From: DASTSN01 sp035549175
GTDB lineage: Bacteria; Bacteroidota; Bacteroidia; Chitinophagales; Chitinophagaceae
Assembly (NCBI GenBank): GCA_035549175.1
Contig: DASZRL010000092.1
Location: forward strand, 62,001 to 126,000
Length of the DNA stretch: 64,000 bases
Direction: 5' to 3'
Under the pieces are notes generated by a model. It was given only the letters and a program-made list of their open reading frames with translations. It did no database searches and was not told the origin of the DNA. Shown here piece after piece: positions 40,143 through 48,823 of this stretch. Within the stretch, counting starts at the first letter, position 1; each line of letters starts with the position of its first letter. Position numbers and translations under genes: made by a program.

Positions 40143-42002
40143 TTAATAGTCCAGCTCCAGGCGTAGCCGATCCTTCAATTCCCTGACCAGGGGGAAGGAT
40201 TCGGTCATTTTAAGGTACTGTTCGCGTGAAGTTAACGGCAAGTCCTGCACCGGCCGGGCATCGGATTTTTCTTCGATGAGGATGGCGAACTGAAGGTTCC
40301 GGTTGCGCAAGGCCTGCTGCAGGAATTCGGAAGCGTGTACGCGTTCCTTTTCAATGAATTTGTATTCCAGGTTATTAGCGGTCAATACCTCAAAACTGTT
40401 CTCATCCCGGATGCGGAGCGTAGCCAGTTCAAAACTCTGTGCGGCGGAGTTCTTGGCTTCCTTCAGTTGTTGGACATACCGTTTCCAGGCTTCCTGGAGC
40501 GGTTCGGCCTGTAGGGGATGACTGGCCTGGTCCGCTGCCGGGGTACCCGGGTCCCTGAATTGTTCGCGGATTTTGGAAAGGGCCGACAGGCGCGGGGTCC
40601 CGGCAGATGTGGTTGCCGTGGCAGCCGGGCCATTCGTACCGGGAGCTGCCGCGGCGGACGCGGTCATGGCTGGGCCGGCCGCAGCGGGTTTTGGCTGGGC
40701 CCCCGGAGCGGCAAGAGTTGAATCGATGAGGAGCCTGGCTGACCCGGTATCGGGGGCGGGGGAGCCTGGTTCCGGTTGCGGGGTCGATCCCGCCTTCTTC
40801 CCGGGCGTCACATATTCCATGGGTGCGATCCTGCGGAACCCGATGGGTTTGGCCGATTCAATCAGTTTTTTTTTACCCAGTCCGCCGGGTTCTGCCACCA
40901 CTTCAAGGGCTTGGTGCAGGTAACAGAGTTTGATAAGGGCCAGTTCAACATGCAGGCGTTTGTTGCGGGCCGCCTTATAATTGAGTTCGGCTTCACCGAG
41001 GAGGTTCAGGGCACTGATCAGGTAGGCGGCCGGTATGGATCGGGCTGCCTGGATGTAGCGGTCCCGGAAACCCTCCACGACATCCAGCAGTTCGCCTACC
41101 CGTTCGTCCTTGCAGACCAGCAGGTTCCGCACGAACTCCGCAAACCCGTTCAGCACCATGTCACCTTCAAAGCCCTTGCGGTTAATGTCATCGTATAACA
41201 GCATGGCGCCCGCCAGGTCCTGGCGCAGCATGCAGTCGATCAGGCGGAAATAATAGTCGGCATCCAGGATATTGAGGTGTTCCAGGGTGTTCTGGTAGCT
41301 GACTTCCCCGCTGGTGAAACTCACAATCTTGTCCAGGATGCTGAGCGCATCCCGCATGCAGCCTTCACTTTTCTGCGCGATCAGCTGCAGGGATGCCTTG
41401 TCGGCATGGATCTGCTCCTTGTCACAGATCTCCTGCAGGTGTTCCACCGTGTCGGCCGTGGTGATCCGCTTGAAATCGAAGATCTGGCACCGGCTCAGGA
41501 TGGTTGGCAGGATTTTATGTTTTTCCGTGGTGGCCAGGATGAAAATGGCATAAGAGGGAGGCTCCTCCAGGGTCTTAAGAAAGGCATTGAAGGCCGCCGA
41601 ACTCAGCATGTGGACCTCGTCGATGATATACACCTTGTATTTACCGGCCTGGGGGGCAAAGCGAACCTGTTCCACCAGGGTGCGGATGTCGTCCACGGAA
41701 TTATTGCTGGCGGCATCCAGTTCGTGGATGTTCAGGGAGGTACCTTCATTAAAGGAAAGGCAGGAACCACACTGATTGCAGGCTTCCCCCTCGGGGGTCT
41801 GGTTCTCGCAGTTTATCGTCTTGGCGAGAATCCTGGCGCAGGTGGTTTTGCCGACCCCGCGGGGACCGCAAAACAGGAAGGCATGCGCCAGTTGGTTGTG
41901 ACGGATGGCATTCTTCAGGGTGGTGGTAATATGGGCCTGCCCCACCACCGTCGCAAAGGTCTGGGGCCGGTATTTCCTGGCTGAAACAATGAATTTGTCC
42001 AT
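40143..42002 (-). CDS. dnaX: DNA polymerase III subunits gamma and tau
   Basis: Clamp-loader ATPase of the replisome. 619 residues: AAA+ domain with Walker A GPRGVGKTTCARILAK, a four-cysteine zinc module (NCENQTPEGEACNQCGSC), Walker B DEVHML, sensor 1 ILATTEKH and SRC arginine finger, then lid and collar domains to about residue 370. The tail (380-619) is Ala/Pro/Gly-rich and then forms the tau-specific part that contacts polymerase and helicase. A run of nine A at codons 377-379 (plus strand 40866-40874) sits exactly at the collar-tail border and both alternative frames stop at once; see the separate entry. The start is the ATG at 42002. Confidence 0.97.
   Translation of the reverse strand: MDKFIVSARKYRPQTFATVVGQAHITTTLKNAIRHNQLAHAFLFCGPRGVGKTTCARILAKTINCENQTPEGEACNQCGSCLSFNEGTSLNIHELDAASNNSVDDIRTLVEQVRFAPQAGKYKVYIIDEVHMLSSAAFNAFLKTLEEPPSYAIFILATTEKHKILPTILSRCQIFDFKRITTADTVEHLQEICDKEQIHADKASLQLIAQKSEGCMRDALSILDKIVSFTSGEVSYQNTLEHLNILDADYYFRLIDCMLRQDLAGAMLLYDDINRKGFEGDMVLNGFAEFVRNLLVCKDERVGELLDVVEGFRDRYIQAARSIPAAYLISALNLLGEAELNYKAARNKRLHVELALIKLCYLHQALEVVAEPGGLGKKKLIESAKPIGFRRIAPMEYVTPGKKAGSTPQPEPGSPAPDTGSARLLIDSTLAAPGAQPKPAAAGPAMTASAAAAPGTNGPAATATTSAGTPRLSALSKIREQFRDPGTPAADQASHPLQAEPLQEAWKRYVQQLKEAKNSAAQSFELATLRIRDENSFEVLTANNLEYKFIEKERVHASEFLQQALRNRNLQFAILIEEKSDARPVQDLPLTSREQYLKMTESFPLVRELKDRLRLELDY
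40866..40874 (-). promoter_or_regulatory. A9 slippery run in dnaX, candidate gamma-producing frameshift site
   Basis: The minus strand reads GGT AAA AAA AAA CTG ATT GAA in frame (Gly376, Lys377-379). With one extra A, or a -1 ribosomal shift, the frame becomes ACT GAT TGA and stops after Thr-Asp. With one A fewer, or +1, it becomes AAC TGA and stops after Asn. The products, about 379-381 residues, would contain the ATPase and collar domains only. The nine A run in the same place is known to drive transcriptional slippage in Thermus dnaX. Confidence 0.7.
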
Positions 42003-42110
42003 AATCCTCCCGGCCCAGGGGCCGTGCTTTTTTCGTTAGGTACCGCTGCAAGATAAGAAAAGCGGCAGGTTCCGCGCAGGCAATTCCCGGCTCCCCGGGG
42101 CGGGGGCCGG

Positions 42111-43271
42111 TCAGACCAGGGGATGCGGCTTGAATGGCTGGGTCCGGTCGAACAGGTACCGGTAGGTGACCAGGCGTCGCGTACGCTGGGTGGGCAGGGA
42201 TTCTGCGACGTTGATCATCTTGGGATTGAAATCACCGATCCATTGCATCTCGTATTCATCGTACAGGTGCCGGCCCTGGATCAGCTTGGCTCCCTCGACG
42301 ATCATAAAGGCATCCACGCCGCGGCCCTGGAATTCCGGAACGATGCCAAAGGCGATGCCGGTAAACTTGGTGACCCGGCGGGTATGTTTGATCCACAGGA
42401 ATTTGAGCTGGTGCCACCAGTCAAACTGCCCGTCGAGGTGTTTAAACCACTGGTTCAGATCCGGCAGGTTGACCCATGTCGCGATCGGCTCGCCATCGTA
42501 ATAGACGAACCAGTTGATGCGTTCATCCATCACGGGTTTCATGGACTGGAACAGCTTCAAAACGGCTGCTTCGGAGAGTTCCTTCATGCCACCGTGACCT
42601 GCCCAGGCCTTGTTATAGACGATGGCAAAGTCCCGCGCATACCTGGCCAGGTGTCGTTTTTCCATATGCCGGGCTACGTATTTGGGATCTGCTGCCAGGG
42701 CATCGTGCCGGGTATAGAATTTCCGGGCCAGGGGCAGGTCCACCCGCATGCCATAGCAGATCTGGTTGAAATAAGGCCGGAACCCGTATTGCTCGAACAG
42801 GCGCTGGTAATAGGCGGGGTTGTAGTTGAGGCAGTACACAGGTGGCTGAAAACCTTCCACCTGCAGGCCCCAGAAGCGATCCCGCTCGCCAAAATTGATG
42901 GGCCCGTCCATGGCTCCCATACCGCGCTGCAGCAACCAGTGCCGGGCTACATCAAATAGCATGTCGGCTGCATCCTGGTTGTCGATACAATCGAAGAAGC
43001 CGATGCCTCCCACGGGGCAGTTATCCCCCTTGGAGCGGTATTTCTTGTTGACGAAGGCGGCAATCCTGCCTGCCAGTCCTCCCTGGTCATCCTTGAGTAT
43101 CCAGCGAATCGCTTCCCCATGCCGGAATGCCTTATTCAGGGCGGGGTCGAAAACCTGGTTGATATCCTTATCCAGGGGACGGATATAATGGGGATCTTTC
43201 CGGTTTAGCTGAACGTTTACCTGGATAAACTCGCGGGCCAGCTTGGGAGTAGTTACTTCCACCAGTTGCAT
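42111..43271 (-). CDS. GNAT-like acyltransferase-family protein of unknown role
   Basis: 386 residues, cytosolic, no signal. The C-terminal half contains GIAFGIVPEFQGRGVDAFMIVEGAKLI, which matches the acetyl-CoA loop of GNAT enzymes (Q-G-R-G). The N-terminal half has INFGERDRFWGLQVEGFQPPVYCLNYNPAYYQRLFEQYGF, a conserved segment of YghO-like proteins. Substrate unknown. It lies 108 bp upstream of dnaX and 24 bp after the L,D-transpeptidase on the same strand. Confidence 0.8.
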   Translation of the reverse strand: MQLVEVTTPKLAREFIQVNVQLNRKDPHYIRPLDKDINQVFDPALNKAFRHGEAIRWILKDDQGGLAGRIAAFVNKKYRSKGDNCPVGGIGFFDCIDNQDAADMLFDVARHWLLQRGMGAMDGPINFGERDRFWGLQVEGFQPPVYCLNYNPAYYQRLFEQYGFRPYFNQICYGMRVDLPLARKFYTRHDALAADPKYVARHMEKRHLARYARDFAIVYNKAWAGHGGMKELSEAAVLKLFQSMKPVMDERINWFVYYDGEPIATWVNLPDLNQWFKHLDGQFDWWHQLKFLWIKHTRRVTKFTGIAFGIVPEFQGRGVDAFMIVEGAKLIQGRHLYDEYEMQWIGDFNPKMINVAESLPTQRTRRLVTYRYLFDRTQPFKPHPLV

Positions 43272-43295
43272 GCTGCAAAGAAAGGTAATTCCCGT

Positions 43296-44891
43296 TTATT
43301 GGCCGGCCGGGCCAAACAGGTGTTTGGCAAGCCGGGCATCATGGTCGTAGATGTCGCGGCGGAAATTCAACTGCCCCTGGGGGTCCACCCAGGCAGTAAA
43401 GTATCCGATGAATACCGGTACCGGTTCCTTCAGCGTGACCCATTGCTCTTTGCCGGCATGCATGGCCCGGGTGACACGCTCATCTGTCCAGGCAGGGTCT
43501 GACCGCAGTAAATACCCGGCCAGTTTCCTTGCATCACCCAGCCGGATGCAGCCATGACTGAAGGCCCGGCTGGTTTCTCCAAAAAGAGACTTGGCAGGCG
43601 TATCATGGAGATAGATGCTGTAATTGTTGGGGAAAAGGAACTTGACCAGTCCCAGGGCGTTGTTGGGCCCGGGGCGTTGGCGGATCCCGCCTTTAAATCG
43701 CTCCATCCGATTGGTCGTCAGATAATTAGGATTACGCTGCATGGCGGGAACGATTTCCTTCTTCACAATGCTGGCCGGTACATTCCAGTAGGGGCTGAAT
43801 ACCACGTACCGCAGGTTGGCATTGAAAATAACGGTCTGGTGCGCGGCCTGGCCGACCACCACGTCCATACTCCAGGCCGGATCCCCCTTTTCAAAAACGT
43901 GCAGGCGGAACTCCGGAATATTTACCAGGAGGTAATCGGTAGCGGGTTCCCGGGGTACCCACCGGATGCGTTCCATATTGATCAGCAGCTGGCGGATCCG
44001 CGCGGCAGGCAGAATATTCAGTTCCCGGAAGAACCCCGGGCCGGCCACGCCGTCTTCGGCAAGACCATGGCGGTGCTGGAAATGCTTCACGGCCTCCCTC
44101 AGCGGGTCATCAAACAGGCTGGAACTGTCGGATCCTGCCAGGTCACCCGCCAGCCGAAGGTTCTGCCTGATGAGCCGGATAACCTGGGCGGAATCACCCA
44201 GGCGCAGGCTTTTTTGTGTCGCAGGTACCGTGTGCCAGGCCTGGCTATTTTCTATTTCCTGGTAGCGGACCAGGTAATCCTTGAGTAACCGGTACTGCCT
44301 GTTCACGGGTTCATACGCAGACAGGTTGCGACCGCGGTTGCGGATCAGGGAATCCAGAAAACCGGCCGGATCTATTTTTTTCCTGGGTATATACCAGTCC
44401 AGTTCCCGGGCGTCCAGCTGGCCCTTCCCCTGGTAGGCACGCCGGGCATACCGGAAGAACTGGCGGGTCAGCAAGAGTTCGGCCTCCGCAAACAGGCTGT
44501 CCGGCGCTGCCCGGAGGTCCTGGCCGGCCTGCAGGGTGTCGACAAGCAGCTGCAGGCGGGGATTTGCCAGGCTGCTGTCTCCCGAATAGGCAATATAATC
44601 ATTCTGCATTTCCAGGAAGGTGGTGGTATAATCAGCCAGTCCTTCCGGAAAAAACCAGGCATACTGGTAGTTTCGGCGGTTGTAAAAATCCCGGATCCGG
44701 GAGGCATCCCCGCCGGAAATCCCTTCCGTCCGCATGAGTTGTTCGAGCAGGAGACTATCCAGGAACCTTTCCGAGAATGCGTTGCGGACCGTGATGGAGG
44801 TATCCCGCCCCGGGGAAGTCAGCGGGGCAGAATGCGGTTGCCGGCAGCCGACCAGCAAAAGAAACACTATGGCAGAAAGAAGCCTGTTCAT
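43296..44891 (-). CDS. L,D-transpeptidase (YcbB/LdtD type), lipoprotein
   Basis: 531 residues. The N-terminus is a lipoprotein signal with C16 (FLLLVGCRQ). A large N-terminal helical region is followed by a peptidoglycan-binding_1 domain (LREAVKHFQHRHGLAEDGVAGPGFFRELN) and the YkuD catalytic domain with nucleophile C448 in SHGCIRLGDARKLAGYLL. It should make 3-3 crosslinks or attach proteins to the wall in the periplasm. Length and domain order fit the YcbB subgroup. It is first in a leftward run toward dnaX. Confidence 0.92.
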   Translation of the reverse strand: MNRLLSAIVFLLLVGCRQPHSAPLTSPGRDTSITVRNAFSERFLDSLLLEQLMRTEGISGGDASRIRDFYNRRNYQYAWFFPEGLADYTTTFLEMQNDYIAYSGDSSLANPRLQLLVDTLQAGQDLRAAPDSLFAEAELLLTRQFFRYARRAYQGKGQLDARELDWYIPRKKIDPAGFLDSLIRNRGRNLSAYEPVNRQYRLLKDYLVRYQEIENSQAWHTVPATQKSLRLGDSAQVIRLIRQNLRLAGDLAGSDSSSLFDDPLREAVKHFQHRHGLAEDGVAGPGFFRELNILPAARIRQLLINMERIRWVPREPATDYLLVNIPEFRLHVFEKGDPAWSMDVVVGQAAHQTVIFNANLRYVVFSPYWNVPASIVKKEIVPAMQRNPNYLTTNRMERFKGGIRQRPGPNNALGLVKFLFPNNYSIYLHDTPAKSLFGETSRAFSHGCIRLGDARKLAGYLLRSDPAWTDERVTRAMHAGKEQWVTLKEPVPVFIGYFTAWVDPQGQLNFRRDIYDHDARLAKHLFGPAGQ

Positions 44892-45020
44892 ATTCGGATT
44901 TGTATACCGGCATCGGCCGGTTTCCTTCTTAATTTACACGGATTGGCCCTACCCGCCAAAACAGGCATTCCGGGGTCCAAAAAATACTGGTATGGCGGGC
45001 CAGGAAGGGGGCCCGGGAAG

Positions 45021-45052
45021 TTTGGCAAATCGTTACGTCCCCCTTACCTTTG
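45021..45052 (+). promoter_or_regulatory. Bacteroidota-type promoter for atpD-atpC
   Basis: TTTG (45021-45024), a 20 bp spacer, then TACCTTTG (45045-45052). This is a full consensus match, and the start of transcription would lie about 28 bp before the atpD ATG. Confidence 0.75.
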
Positions 45053-45086
45053 CGGCCTGAAAATAACCCACTAATACATACCCGCT

Positions 45087-46586
45087 ATGGCAAATGTTGG
45101 TAAAGTAAAACAAGTAATCGGGGCAGTCATCGACGTGCAGTTTGAGGGCAAGCTCCCCGAGATCTATAACTCGCTGGAACTGAAACGACAGAATGGTGAA
45201 GTCCTGGTCCTGGAAGTGCAACAGCACCTGGGAGAGGATAGCGTTCGCTGCATTGCTATGGACGGTACCGAAGGGTTGGTTCGCGGCATGGAGGTAGTGG
45301 ACACCGGCCGGGCTATCGCCATGCCGGTTGGTGAATCCATCCGGGGACGCCTTTTCAATGTAACCGGGGATCCGATCGACGGGTTACCTGCCGTAAGCAA
45401 GGAAGGCGGACGCCCCATTCATGCCAAGCCCCCTACTTTTGAGAACCTGAGTACAGCCGCCGAGGTGCTTTTCACGGGTATCAAGGTCATTGACCTCATC
45501 GAGCCCTATGCCAAGGGGGGTAAGATCGGCCTGTTCGGGGGAGCCGGGGTAGGTAAGACCGTTCTGATCCAGGAACTTATTAATAATATCGCCAAGGCCT
45601 ATTCGGGTTTGTCAGTATTTGCCGGCGTAGGCGAGCGGACCCGCGAGGGCAACGACCTGATGCGCGAGATGATCGAGGCCGGTATCATGAAATACGGTGA
45701 TGCGTTCAAGCACAGTATGGAAGAAGGCGGCTGGGATCTGAAGAAGGTGGACCTGAAGGAACTTTCCGATTCCAAGGCAACCTTTGTTTTCGGCCAGATG
45801 AATGAGCCCCCCGGAGCCCGTGCGCGGGTGGCGCTTTCCGGTCTTACCATAGCGGAATATTACCGGGATGGTGACGGCCAGGGCAAGGGGCGCGATATTC
45901 TGTTCTTTGTGGATAATATCTTCCGCTTCACCCAGGCCGGTTCGGAAGTATCGGCGCTGCTGGGCCGGATGCCTTCTGCAGTGGGTTACCAGCCTACCCT
46001 GGCCACCGAAATGGGGCTTATGCAGGAACGGATCACCTCCACCAAAAACGGTTCCATTACCTCGGTACAGGCCGTGTATGTGCCCGCGGATGACCTGACA
46101 GACCCGGCACCTGCTACCACGTTCGCCCACCTCGACGCCACCACCGTATTGAGCCGTAAGATTGCGGATTTGGGGATTTATCCCGCCGTTGACCCGCTGG
46201 ATTCCACCTCCCGCATCCTGACGCCCCAGATCGTGGGCGAGGCGCACTACAACTGTGCAAACCGCGTTAAGCTGATCCTTCAGCGTTACAAGGAACTGCA
46301 GGATATCATCGCTATCCTGGGTATGGACGAACTCAGTGATGAAGATAAGATGACGGTGCAGCGCGCCCGGAAGGTGCAGCGCTTCCTGTCCCAGCCCTTC
46401 CACGTGGCGGAGGCATTCACGGGACTTAAAGGGGTGCTCGTACCGATCGAGGAGACCATCCGTGGCTTCAACATGATCATGGATGGCGAAGTGGACGAAT
46501 ACCCGGAAGCGGCCTTCAACCTCGTAGGTAGCATCGACGACGCCATCGAAAAGGGCAAGAAGCTGCTGGCACAGGCCCAGGGCTGA
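45087..46586 (+). CDS. atpD: ATP synthase F1 beta subunit
   Basis: Catalytic subunit of F1F0 ATP synthase on the inner face of the cytoplasmic membrane. 499 residues. P-loop GGAGVGKTVLIQELI, GERTREGNDLM, FVDNIFRFTQAGSEVSALLGRMPSAVGYQPTLATEMG, and the conserved DELSDEDK segment near the C-terminus. The first 10 residues (MANVGKVKQVIG) are normal. atpC follows after 54 bp. The alpha, gamma and other subunits are not here, in line with the split ATP synthase loci of Bacteroidota. Confidence 0.98.
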   Translation: MANVGKVKQVIGAVIDVQFEGKLPEIYNSLELKRQNGEVLVLEVQQHLGEDSVRCIAMDGTEGLVRGMEVVDTGRAIAMPVGESIRGRLFNVTGDPIDGLPAVSKEGGRPIHAKPPTFENLSTAAEVLFTGIKVIDLIEPYAKGGKIGLFGGAGVGKTVLIQELINNIAKAYSGLSVFAGVGERTREGNDLMREMIEAGIMKYGDAFKHSMEEGGWDLKKVDLKELSDSKATFVFGQMNEPPGARARVALSGLTIAEYYRDGDGQGKGRDILFFVDNIFRFTQAGSEVSALLGRMPSAVGYQPTLATEMGLMQERITSTKNGSITSVQAVYVPADDLTDPAPATTFAHLDATTVLSRKIADLGIYPAVDPLDSTSRILTPQIVGEAHYNCANRVKLILQRYKELQDIIAILGMDELSDEDKMTVQRARKVQRFLSQPFHVAEAFTGLKGVLVPIEETIRGFNMIMDGEVDEYPEAAFNLVGSIDDAIEKGKKLLAQAQG

Positions 46587-46640
46587 TCCGGCTGATATCA
46601 ACGTATAAAACAACTATTAACGATCCCCTAGGAGTTTGTT

Positions 46641-46898
46641 ATGAACCTGGAAATCCTGACACCTGAAAAGAAGCTGTTCAGCGGAGAAGTGTATGGCGTA
46701 CAGATGCCCGGAATCAGCGGCAGCTTTGAAGTCCTGGACAGGCACGCACCCCTGGTAAGTGCGCTGAAGGCCGGCCGTGTCAAAGTACTCAAGGATAAGC
46801 AGCACCATACCGCCCAGTTCGACATTCAGGGCGGCTTCGTGGAAGTGCTGCAGAACCGGGTAACCGTCCTGGTAGAAGGTGCCAGGGAATTGGTGTAG
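46641..46898 (+). CDS. atpC: ATP synthase F1 epsilon subunit, short form
   Basis: 85 residues: the N-terminal beta-sandwich (LEILTPEKKLFSGEVYGVQMPGISGSFEVLDRHAPLVSAL) is complete, but the two-helix C-terminal domain of about 45 residues found in E. coli epsilon is absent. It contacts gamma and the c-ring. Without the helices the usual ATPase-inhibiting extension is missing, as in other Bacteroidota. Co-transcribed with atpD. Confidence 0.95.
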   Translation: MNLEILTPEKKLFSGEVYGVQMPGISGSFEVLDRHAPLVSALKAGRVKVLKDKQHHTAQFDIQGGFVEVLQNRVTVLVEGARELV

Positions 46899-46925
46899 GG
46901 AGTAGCCCGAAGTTTACCGAATTAT

Positions 46926-46952
46926 ATGCCCCCGGTGTGGGGCATTTTTTTT
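46926..46952 (+). terminator. Intrinsic terminator after atpC
   Basis: ATGCCCC (46926-46932) pairs with GGGGCAT (46939-46945) around a 6 base loop, followed by eight T. Confidence 0.88.
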
Positions 46953-47039
46953 ACCGGCTTTTTTTGACAAATTAGGATTTCCCTATAACAATCAGGCATC
47001 CGGTTTGCGGATTATTAGCTGTAGTAAAACCCTCCTGTC

Positions 47040-47675
47040 ATGAAAAAAATGTTCTTGCCGGTCATGTGGGTTGGCATGGCGTCCTGGGTTCTGGCCGGTT
47101 GCACCAAGGAACCGGTCAATCATCTTACGGAAGAGGAGACGCGCATCTACATCACCAACCATGACAGCACGGTCAGTTTTTCCGCCTTCCACACATTCAG
47201 CGTAGCCGATTCCGTGGCGGTAATCAACGATAATCAGTTTGTCCAACGGGACCAGAATGCTTTTGACCAGGCTTTTTTGGCCGCCCTGAAGACGCAGCTG
47301 CAGGCCAGGGGATTCACGCTGGTGGACAAAACCGCCAAGCCGGATCTGGGAATAAATGTCAGCCGGTTGTACAATAACTATACGGGGCTGGTCAGCTATA
47401 CTGACTATTACGGGGACTATTACGGGTACTGGGATCCTTACTATTGGGGCTACCCGGGCTATTCCTATTATTTTCCTACGTATTACGGGGTGTATAATAT
47501 TACCCAGGGCGGCCTGTCGGTTGACATGTTCGACCTGAAGGACGCTTCGGGGACCAACCAGCTGAAATATGTCTGGAACGGCCTGGTGCGCGGAGAGGGC
47601 CTGTTTAATCCTGCCAATGCCTCTCAGGAAGCGCAGGCCCTGCTGAGCCAGTCTGCTTACCTAAAAACAAACTGA
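47040..47675 (+). CDS. DUF4136-type lipoprotein
   Basis: 211 residues. Lipoprotein signal with C21 (VLAGCTKEP). The body has the DUF4136 pattern (HTFSVADSVAVINDNQ, ALKTQLQARGFTLVD, KPDLGINVSRLY) and a Tyr/Gly/Trp-rich stretch (TDYYGDYYGYWDPYYWGYPGY) before LSVDMFDL. Such proteins are secreted or outer-membrane lipoproteins of unknown role. Its stop and the next start are 2 bp apart. Confidence 0.85.
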   Translation: MKKMFLPVMWVGMASWVLAGCTKEPVNHLTEEETRIYITNHDSTVSFSAFHTFSVADSVAVINDNQFVQRDQNAFDQAFLAALKTQLQARGFTLVDKTAKPDLGINVSRLYNNYTGLVSYTDYYGDYYGYWDPYYWGYPGYSYYFPTYYGVYNITQGGLSVDMFDLKDASGTNQLKYVWNGLVRGEGLFNPANASQEAQALLSQSAYLKTN

Positions 47676-47676
47676 T

Positions 47677-48327
47677 ATGCGGAAACGATTTGTTTTTCGG
47701 TCCCTGTCCAGGGCAGCCCACCCGGTTCTGCTGACCGTCCTGGCGGCGCTGGCAGGCCTGGCGGGCAATGCCCAGCAGGGACTGCTCCGACTCAACCTGG
47801 ATTATGCCGTAGCCTTGCCTGCTGGTGCGTTCAGGGATGTGGTCAGTCACGGTTCATTCAGGGGGTTCGATGCTTCCCTGATGTATGGACTGAATGACCG
47901 CGTTTCCATTGGTTTCAACACGGGGTTCCAGGATTTTTACCAGAAATACCCCCGCCAGGTATATACTACCAGTGATGGCAGCGACATTTCCGCGGTGGTC
48001 ACCAATTCGGTCCAGGTGGTGCCCCTGATGGCCAAGGTACAATACCGACTGGGCTCATCCAGGGTCTGGCAGCCCTATGCCGGCCTGGCGGCGGGGGGAT
48101 ACTCGGTCCTTTACCGCCAATACCTCGGTGAGTTCGCCGGAAGCAATAACCGGTTCCGGTTCGGATTCCGGCCGGAACTGGGGATCTATATCCCGTTCTC
48201 CGGTCAGGGCGAAAGCGGACTGACGATCAGCGGAGTTTATAATTACCTTCCTTTTCACTCGGCGGGCATCAGCAGCATGAACAGCTTCGGCATTCGCCTG
48301 GGGGCCAGTTTTCCCATACGGGAATAA
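47677..48327 (+). CDS. Outer membrane beta-barrel protein
   Basis: 216 residues. Signal peptide about 1-30 (LLTVLAALAGLAGNAQQG). The rest alternates strand residues with Gly/Asn turns (GLLRLNLDYAVALPAG, VSIGFNTGFQDFYQKY, VQYRLGSSRVWQPYAGLAAGGYSV, GIRLGASFPI), consistent with an eight-strand OmpA/W-like barrel. The function is unknown. It starts 2 bp after the DUF4136 lipoprotein stop, so they are co-transcribed and may work together in the outer membrane. Confidence 0.85.
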   Translation: MRKRFVFRSLSRAAHPVLLTVLAALAGLAGNAQQGLLRLNLDYAVALPAGAFRDVVSHGSFRGFDASLMYGLNDRVSIGFNTGFQDFYQKYPRQVYTTSDGSDISAVVTNSVQVVPLMAKVQYRLGSSRVWQPYAGLAAGGYSVLYRQYLGEFAGSNNRFRFGFRPELGIYIPFSGQGESGLTISGVYNYLPFHSAGISSMNSFGIRLGASFPIRE

Positions 48328-48407
48328 CCTGTTTCCCGGATTAACCGGCCGACCGGGCCAGGCAGCCAGGAATCCCCTGAACCGGGAAGTCTTTGTACTT
48401 TCAGGTC

Positions 48408-48788
48408 ATGAAACTCTTTAACGTCTTCTTTTGCTTCGTATTCATTGTATTTGCCGGTTTGCAGTACAACGATCCGGATCCCTACGTCTGGATGCCCATC
48501 TACCTGTATGCAGCCGTCCTATGCTGGCTTGCCTTCCGGGGTCGGTATTACCCGCGGGCCTACTGGCTGGGTATCGGCGTATATGCCGCCTACGCCCTGT
48601 ACAAGGTATTTGACCCTAACGGGCTTCTGGACTGGCTCCGGCTTCATCATGCGGAGAATATCGCTGAAACCATGAAGGCGGAGAAGCCCTGGATTGAAGA
48701 GACCCGGGAGTTCTTCGGCCTTGTGATTCTGATCGCCGTACTGGGGATAAACCTGCTGGCAGCAAAAAGAAAAAGCCGGACGGCCTGA
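48408..48788 (+). CDS. Transmembrane protein, TMEM220-like
   Basis: 126 residues from MKLFNVFFCFVF at 48408; an upstream ATG at 48393 is less likely. Three to four hydrophobic segments (FVFIVFAGLQYND, YLYAAVLCWLAF, WLGIGVYAAYALYKVF, LVILIAVLGINLL). The FAGLQYNDPDPYVWMPIYLYAA motif fits the transmembrane family 220, whose function is not known. It ends in the terminator shared with the ThuA gene. Confidence 0.85.
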   Translation: MKLFNVFFCFVFIVFAGLQYNDPDPYVWMPIYLYAAVLCWLAFRGRYYPRAYWLGIGVYAAYALYKVFDPNGLLDWLRLHHAENIAETMKAEKPWIEETREFFGLVILIAVLGINLLAAKRKSRTA

Positions 48789-48802
48789 GGCCATCCGGCT
48801 TT
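48772..48802. terminator. Bidirectional terminator between TMEM220-like and ThuA genes
   Basis: AAAGCCGGA (48772-48780) pairs with TCCGGCTTT (48794-48802), with an inner GGCC/GGCC; A-rich on the left and T-rich on the right, so it can end transcripts from both sides. It overlaps the stop codon of the left gene. Confidence 0.8.
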
Positions 48803-48823
48803 CGGATGATAGCATCCGGAAAA

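Noticed and set aside
45612..46613. A 333-residue open frame opposite atpD
   Set aside because: atpD is unmistakable on the other strand and no family fits the antisense frame.
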